Assembly: GCA_022865365.1 (NCBI GenBank)
Contig: JALHSW010000049.1
Location: forward strand, 1-8,932
Direction: 5' to 3'
Origin: Acidimicrobiia bacterium
GTDB taxonomy: Bacteria > Actinomycetota > Acidimicrobiia > IMCC26256 > PALSA-555
DNA length: 8,932 bases
Shown one piece after another: positions 6,405 through 8,932 of this stretch. The notes beneath the pieces are model-generated. The model was not told the DNA's origin. It saw only the letters and a program-made list of their open reading frames with translations, and did no database searches. Each line of letters opens with the position of its first letter. The stretch's first letter is position 1. Made by a program: the position numbers and the translations under genes.

Positions 6405-6776
6405 TCAGTCGTCCTCGCCATCGGACTCGCCGGACTCGCCGTGCGGCGCCTCGCTGCCCCCGCTCGAGGCGGCGGGCGGCGGTGCCACCGACGTGCCGGC
6501 GGCGGGCGGCGGTGCCACCGACGTGCGGGCGGACGACGACCCGGCCGAGGACGAGGCGCCGGGCGGCGAGCTGGGCACGGGCACGTCGACGACCTCGGTG
6601 CGGACCTGCGGCGTCGAGCTCTGCTGCGTGCTGCCGACGAGCTTGAACTGGCCCGGGCCGTCGTTGGGGCCGGTCAGCCCGAACAGGCCGACGTTGGCGC
6701 CGAGCGCCACGACCGCCGCGAGCGCGGTCACGCTGACGGCTCCGGCGGTGACGAAGGCTCTGCGACGCTCCATCAT
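6405..6776 (-). CDS. Single-anchor Pro/Ser-rich envelope protein A of the redox operon
   Basis: An unrecognised 123-residue protein, the first gene of the minus-strand operon. It starts with a basic MMERRR, followed by one hydrophobic helix (about 7-34), a short region with GPGQFKLVG (40-48) and TEVVDVPVP (60-68), and then a Ser/Pro/Ala-rich disordered tail. The tail contains two exact TSVAPPPAA decapeptide-spaced repeats (85-103) and an acidic end (ESGESDGEDD). There is no cysteine. ATG 6776 or the adjacent ATG 6773 is the start: AGAGG (complement of 6782-6786) lies five or eight bases upstream. A longer frame reaching 6935 would read through the promoter region and is rejected. Like protein B it is probably exported but anchored, with no catalytic motif; the two proteins have the same length but no convincing sequence similarity. 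Confidence 0.72.
   Translation of the reverse strand: MMERRRAFVTAGAVSVTALAAVVALGANVGLFGLTGPNDGPGQFKLVGSTQQSSTPQVRTEVVDVPVPSSPPGASSSAGSSSARTSVAPPPAAGTSVAPPPAASSGGSEAPHGESGESDGEDD
6468..6526. repeat. 29-bp direct repeat inside the protein A gene
   Basis: Two identical 29-bp copies at 6468-6496 and 6498-6526 are offset by 30 bp, so the reading frame is kept. They encode consecutive TSVAPPPAA units in the Pro/Ala tail. The DNA identity at all 29 positions, not just at protein level, points to a recent duplication. Confidence 0.9.
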
Positions 6777-6788
6777 GGGTTCCTCTCG

Positions 6789-6814
6789 TCTTGGGGGATG
6801 GTCTTGGGGGATGG
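6789..6814. repeat. Perfect 13-bp tandem duplication in the redox-operon leader
   Basis: The unit tcttgggggatgg occurs at 6789-6801 and again at 6802-6814 with no mismatch. It lies immediately upstream of the Shine-Dalgarno of protein A, in what would be the 5' untranslated leader of the minus-strand transcript, where it reads as two C-rich units (ccatcccccaaga). Function unknown. Confidence 0.85.
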
Positions 6815-6847
6815 TCGTTCCGGGAAGGTGGGTCGATCTCACCCCGG

Positions 6848-6876
6848 ACGGTACGAGAGAGCCCCCCAAGTGGCAG
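6848..6876 (-). promoter_or_regulatory. Candidate promoter of the redox operon
   Basis: On the minus strand TACCGT (6853-6848) fits a -10 of the form TAnnnT. CTGCCA (6876-6871), a weak -35, is 17 bp upstream. Transcription would start near 6841, giving a leader of about 65 bases. The poor -35 with repeats directly upstream of it is the arrangement expected of an activator-dependent promoter. Confidence 0.45.
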
Positions 6877-6883
6877 CCAGTCG

Positions 6884-6920
6884 ACTTCCAAGAAACTGCC
6901 AAGAACCCAACTTCCGAGAA
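6884..6920. promoter_or_regulatory. Three 11-bp direct repeats, probable response-regulator binding site
   Basis: ACTTCCAAGAA (6884-6894), ACTGCCAAGAA (6895-6905) and ACTTCCGAGAA (6910-6920) differ from one another at only one or two bases. The first two are contiguous at an 11-bp period, about one helical turn, as for OmpR/PhoB-family sites; the third is shifted by 15 bp. The site sits in the region between the redox operon and the response-regulator gene, roughly 45-80 bp upstream of the candidate operon start. Binding by the adjacent regulator is inferred. Confidence 0.65.
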
Positions 6921-6964
6921 TCCGCGCAGAACCATGAGCCGTGTCCACCCCTGGCCTCCCGATG

Positions 6965-6973
6965 TGGCAGCGT
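6965..6973 (+). promoter_or_regulatory. Candidate extended -10 for a leaderless response-regulator mRNA
   Basis: TGG-CAGCGT resembles an extended -10 (TGn followed by an AnnnT-type hexamer) ending six bases before the GTG at 6980. If used, the transcript would begin at the start codon. The hexamer has C rather than T at its first base and no -35 is visible, so this is tentative. Confidence 0.35.
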
Positions 6974-6979
6974 GATGCG

Positions 6980-7672
6980 GTGCTCGTACTCATCGTCGAG
7001 GACGACGACCGGATCGCCGAGCCCCTGGTCACGGGGCTCCAACGCGAAGGCCTCGAGGCCGAGCGCGTCGCGACCGGACGGGCGGGCCTCGATCGGATCG
7101 CCGACGCCGGGAGCCCGTTCCCCGACGTCGTGCTCCTCGACCTGCGACTCCCCGACATGGACGGGTTCGAGGTCTGCAAGCAGATCCGGGCCGGGCACGA
7201 CGTTCCGATCATCGTCGTGACGGCCCGCGGCGAAGAAGTCGACCGTGTCCTGGGGCTCGAGCTCGGCGCCGACGACTACGTGGTCAAGCCGTTCGGCTTC
7301 CGCGAGCTCCTCGCCCGGATCCGCGCCGTCACCCGCCGCGCGCAGCCGCGCGGCGCGACCGGCACGGCCGGTTCCGTCGTAGAACTCGGACCGTTGGTCG
7401 TCGATCGGCGTACCCGCCGGGTGACGATCAACGACGAGCCGGTCGTGCTGACGCCGAAGGAGTTCGACGTGCTCGCCCTCCTCGCCGAGGACCCGGACGC
7501 GGTGTGGTCACGCACGCGGATCCTCGAGGAGGTCTGGGATGCGCACTGGTACGGGCCCACGAAGACCCTCGACGTCCACGTAGCGACGCTGCGGAAGAAG
7601 CTGGGGCATCCCGACTGGATCGAGACGGTCCGCGGCGTGGGCTTCCGCCTGCACGTCGACGTCGACGCATGA
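6980..7672 (+). CDS. OmpR/PhoB-family two-component response regulator
   Basis: A 230-residue DNA-binding response regulator. The receiver domain (1-115) has the acidic pair in VEDDD (Glu7-Asp8-Asp9), phosphoacceptor Asp54 in LLDLRLPDMDG, Thr81 in VVTARGEE and Lys103 in DDYVVKPFG. A linker leads to an OmpR-type winged helix (about 130-228), with LTPKEFDVLALLAE, the recognition-helix region KTLDVHVATLRKKLG, and the wing ETVRGVGFRL. GTG 6980 places the first beta strand at residue 2 as in most relatives. ATG 6962 (six residues longer) and GTG 6941 are in frame but lack ribosome sites. The kinase gene follows after 10 bp. The protein probably binds the 11-bp direct repeats upstream and controls the divergent ferric-reductase-like operon and perhaps itself; the inducing signal is unknown. 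Confidence 0.92.
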   Translation: MLVLIVEDDDRIAEPLVTGLQREGLEAERVATGRAGLDRIADAGSPFPDVVLLDLRLPDMDGFEVCKQIRAGHDVPIIVVTARGEEVDRVLGLELGADDYVVKPFGFRELLARIRAVTRRAQPRGATGTAGSVVELGPLVVDRRTRRVTINDEPVVLTPKEFDVLALLAEDPDAVWSRTRILEEVWDAHWYGPTKTLDVHVATLRKKLGHPDWIETVRGVGFRLHVDVDA

Positions 7673-7682
7673 CCCGAGACCC

Positions 7683-8932
7683 ATGACCAGGCGTCTCCTC
7701 CTGAGCTACGTCTCGATCATCGTGCTCGTGCTCATCCTCCTCGAGGTGCCGCTGGGCATCGCGCTGGCCGACGCGGAACGCCAACGCCTCGAGACCGACA
7801 TCCAGCGCGACGCGTTCGCGCTCGTGCTGCGCTCGGAGGAGTCGCTCGAGAAGACGACCAACCGCGCGAACCCTGAGCTCCAGGCACTCGCCGAGCAGTA
7901 CCGGGAGGAGAACGAAGGGCGGGTGGTGTTCGTCGACGCGCAGGGGCAAGGCATCGCCGACAGCGACCCGCCCGGCGTGGCCGGCGGAGCGTCGGCGGTC
8001 GGCCGGAGCTTCCGGACCCGCCCCGAGATCCGGAGCGCCCTGCAGGGCGACGACGTCATCGGCGAGCGCTACTCGGACACGTTGGGGACCGACCTGCTCT
8101 ATGCCGCGGTGCCGATCGCCACCGGTGGCGCGATCCAGGGCGCGGTGCGCATCACCTACCCCTTGTCGTTCGTCAACGGCCGGATCCACAGAATCTGGCT
8201 GGTCCTTGCCGCGATCGGCGCCGTCGTGCTCGTCGTCGTCTTCGCCGTCGGCATCATGCTCTCGCGCTCCCTGACCCGTCCCATCGCCGACCTCGAGCAC
8301 GGGGCACTGGCGCTCGGTCGGGGCGAGCTCGACGCTCGCGTCGACCTCCCCTCGGGCCCGCACGAGCTCCGCGCGCTCGCCCGCTCCTTCAACAGCACCG
8401 CGGCGCGCCTCGAGCAGCTCGTCGACGCCCAACGAGGCTTCGTCGCCGACGCTTCACACCAGCTCCGCACCCCGCTCGCGGCGCTTCGCCTCCGACTCGA
8501 GAACCTGACCGACGAGGTCACACCCGTTGGAAGCGCCGACCTGGCCGGTGCCGCCGACGAGGTCGCGCGTCTGTCGTTGCTCGTCGACGGGCTGCTCGCG
8601 CTCGCTCGTGCCGAGCAGCACGGCTCGCATCCGACCGAGATCAACGTGCAGGAAGTCGTCGAGTCGCGATGCGACGCGTGGCGCGACCTCGCCGAGGAGT
8701 CCGATGTCCGCCTCGAGGTCGACGCGACGGGTGCGGTGAACGGTGTGCGGGCTCTCGCCACTCCCGGTCGGCTCGAGCAGGTGCTCGACAACCTCCTGAA
8801 CAACGCCCTCGAGGTCGCGCCGGCTGGCTCGGCGATCGAGCTCGAGGTCCGGCGCGACGGCGACGACGTACGGATCCAGGTCGCCGATGCCGGCCCCGGC
8901 ATGAGCGAGGCGCAGCAGGCGCATGCGTTCGA
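7683..8932 (+). CDS. Membrane sensor histidine kinase, C terminus beyond the window
   Basis: An open frame from ATG 7683 to the right edge, 416 residues without a stop; the end of the ATPase domain is missing. Helix 1 is at about 5-28 and helix 2 at 171-194, bounding an extracytoplasmic sensor of about 140 residues with charged and Gly-rich sequence (FVDAQGQGIADSDP). The sensor's fold resembles PAS-like sensors but is not assigned. A HAMP domain follows (193-247), then the dimerisation/phosphoacceptor box FVADASHQLRTPLAAL with His259. The N box has NLLNNALE (370-377), and DAGPGM (402-407) is the ATP-binding G1 box. The gene is 10 bp after the response-regulator stop; an overlapping ATG at 7669 is closed after five codons. 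It presumably phosphorylates the upstream regulator in response to an envelope or redox cue. Confidence 0.93.
   Translation, partial: MTRRLLLSYVSIIVLVLILLEVPLGIALADAERQRLETDIQRDAFALVLRSEESLEKTTNRANPELQALAEQYREENEGRVVFVDAQGQGIADSDPPGVAGGASAVGRSFRTRPEIRSALQGDDVIGERYSDTLGTDLLYAAVPIATGGAIQGAVRITYPLSFVNGRIHRIWLVLAAIGAVVLVVVFAVGIMLSRSLTRPIADLEHGALALGRGELDARVDLPSGPHELRALARSFNSTAARLEQLVDAQRGFVADASHQLRTPLAALRLRLENLTDEVTPVGSADLAGAADEVARLSLLVDGLLALARAEQHGSHPTEINVQEVVESRCDAWRDLAEESDVRLEVDATGAVNGVRALATPGRLEQVLDNLLNNALEVAPAGSAIELEVRRDGDDVRIQVADAGPGMSEAQQAHAF

Noticed and set aside
7669..7686. ATG overlapping the regulator stop (ATGA) as the kinase start
   Set aside because: That frame ends at TGA after five codons; ATG 7683 opens the long kinase frame.
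7428..8432. Minus-strand open frame of 334 codons opposite the regulator and kinase
   Set aside because: The plus strand carries clear response-regulator and histidine-kinase motifs; this is their antisense shadow.

Overview
The window is about 9 kb of very GC-rich, densely coded DNA from an actinobacterium. The evidence is GC-rich codon use, GTG starts, an actinobacterial-type LexA box, a GAP/Sap-family membrane protein, an Rv1284-like beta-carbonic anhydrase and a RegX3/PhoB-like two-component pair. An uncultured or environmental lineage such as Acidimicrobiia is plausible but cannot be proved from sequence alone. No tRNA, rRNA, CRISPR array, transposase or phage gene was seen.

Left part (1-3087): a lipid or small-molecule catabolic neighbourhood. 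It holds the C-terminal end of a probable short-chain dehydrogenase (+), a complete amidohydrolase-2 family metal-dependent hydrolase (+), and, converging on it, an AMP-forming acyl-CoA synthetase (-). A 15-bp tandem repeat carries the stop codons of both convergent genes.

Middle part (3088-5192): divergent from the synthetase is an AlkB-type 2-oxoglutarate/Fe(II) dioxygenase gene. It appears to be transcribed from a promoter overlapping a near-perfect LexA (SOS) box, probably as a leaderless mRNA starting at GTG 3201. A small beta-carbonic anhydrase follows 8 bp downstream. Converging on it is a GAP-family membrane protein (-), preceded by a 31-bp near-perfect palindrome that looks like an operator.

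Right part (5365-8932): a three-gene minus-strand operon encodes two single-membrane-anchor, Pro/Ala/Ser-rich small proteins and a five-helix bis-heme ferric-reductase-like membrane protein. The genes are joined by one-base gaps (TGA-C-ATG and TGA-C-GTG). Divergent from it is an OmpR/PhoB-type response regulator followed by a membrane sensor histidine kinase that runs off the right edge. The roughly 200-bp divergent region holds three 11-bp direct repeats, the form expected of an OmpR-family binding site, placed just upstream of a candidate promoter for the redox operon. The simplest reading is that the two-component system controls this envelope redox operon.

A recurrent oddity is short tandem duplications (13, 15, 13 and 30 bp units), three of which lie at gene ends or in a leader.
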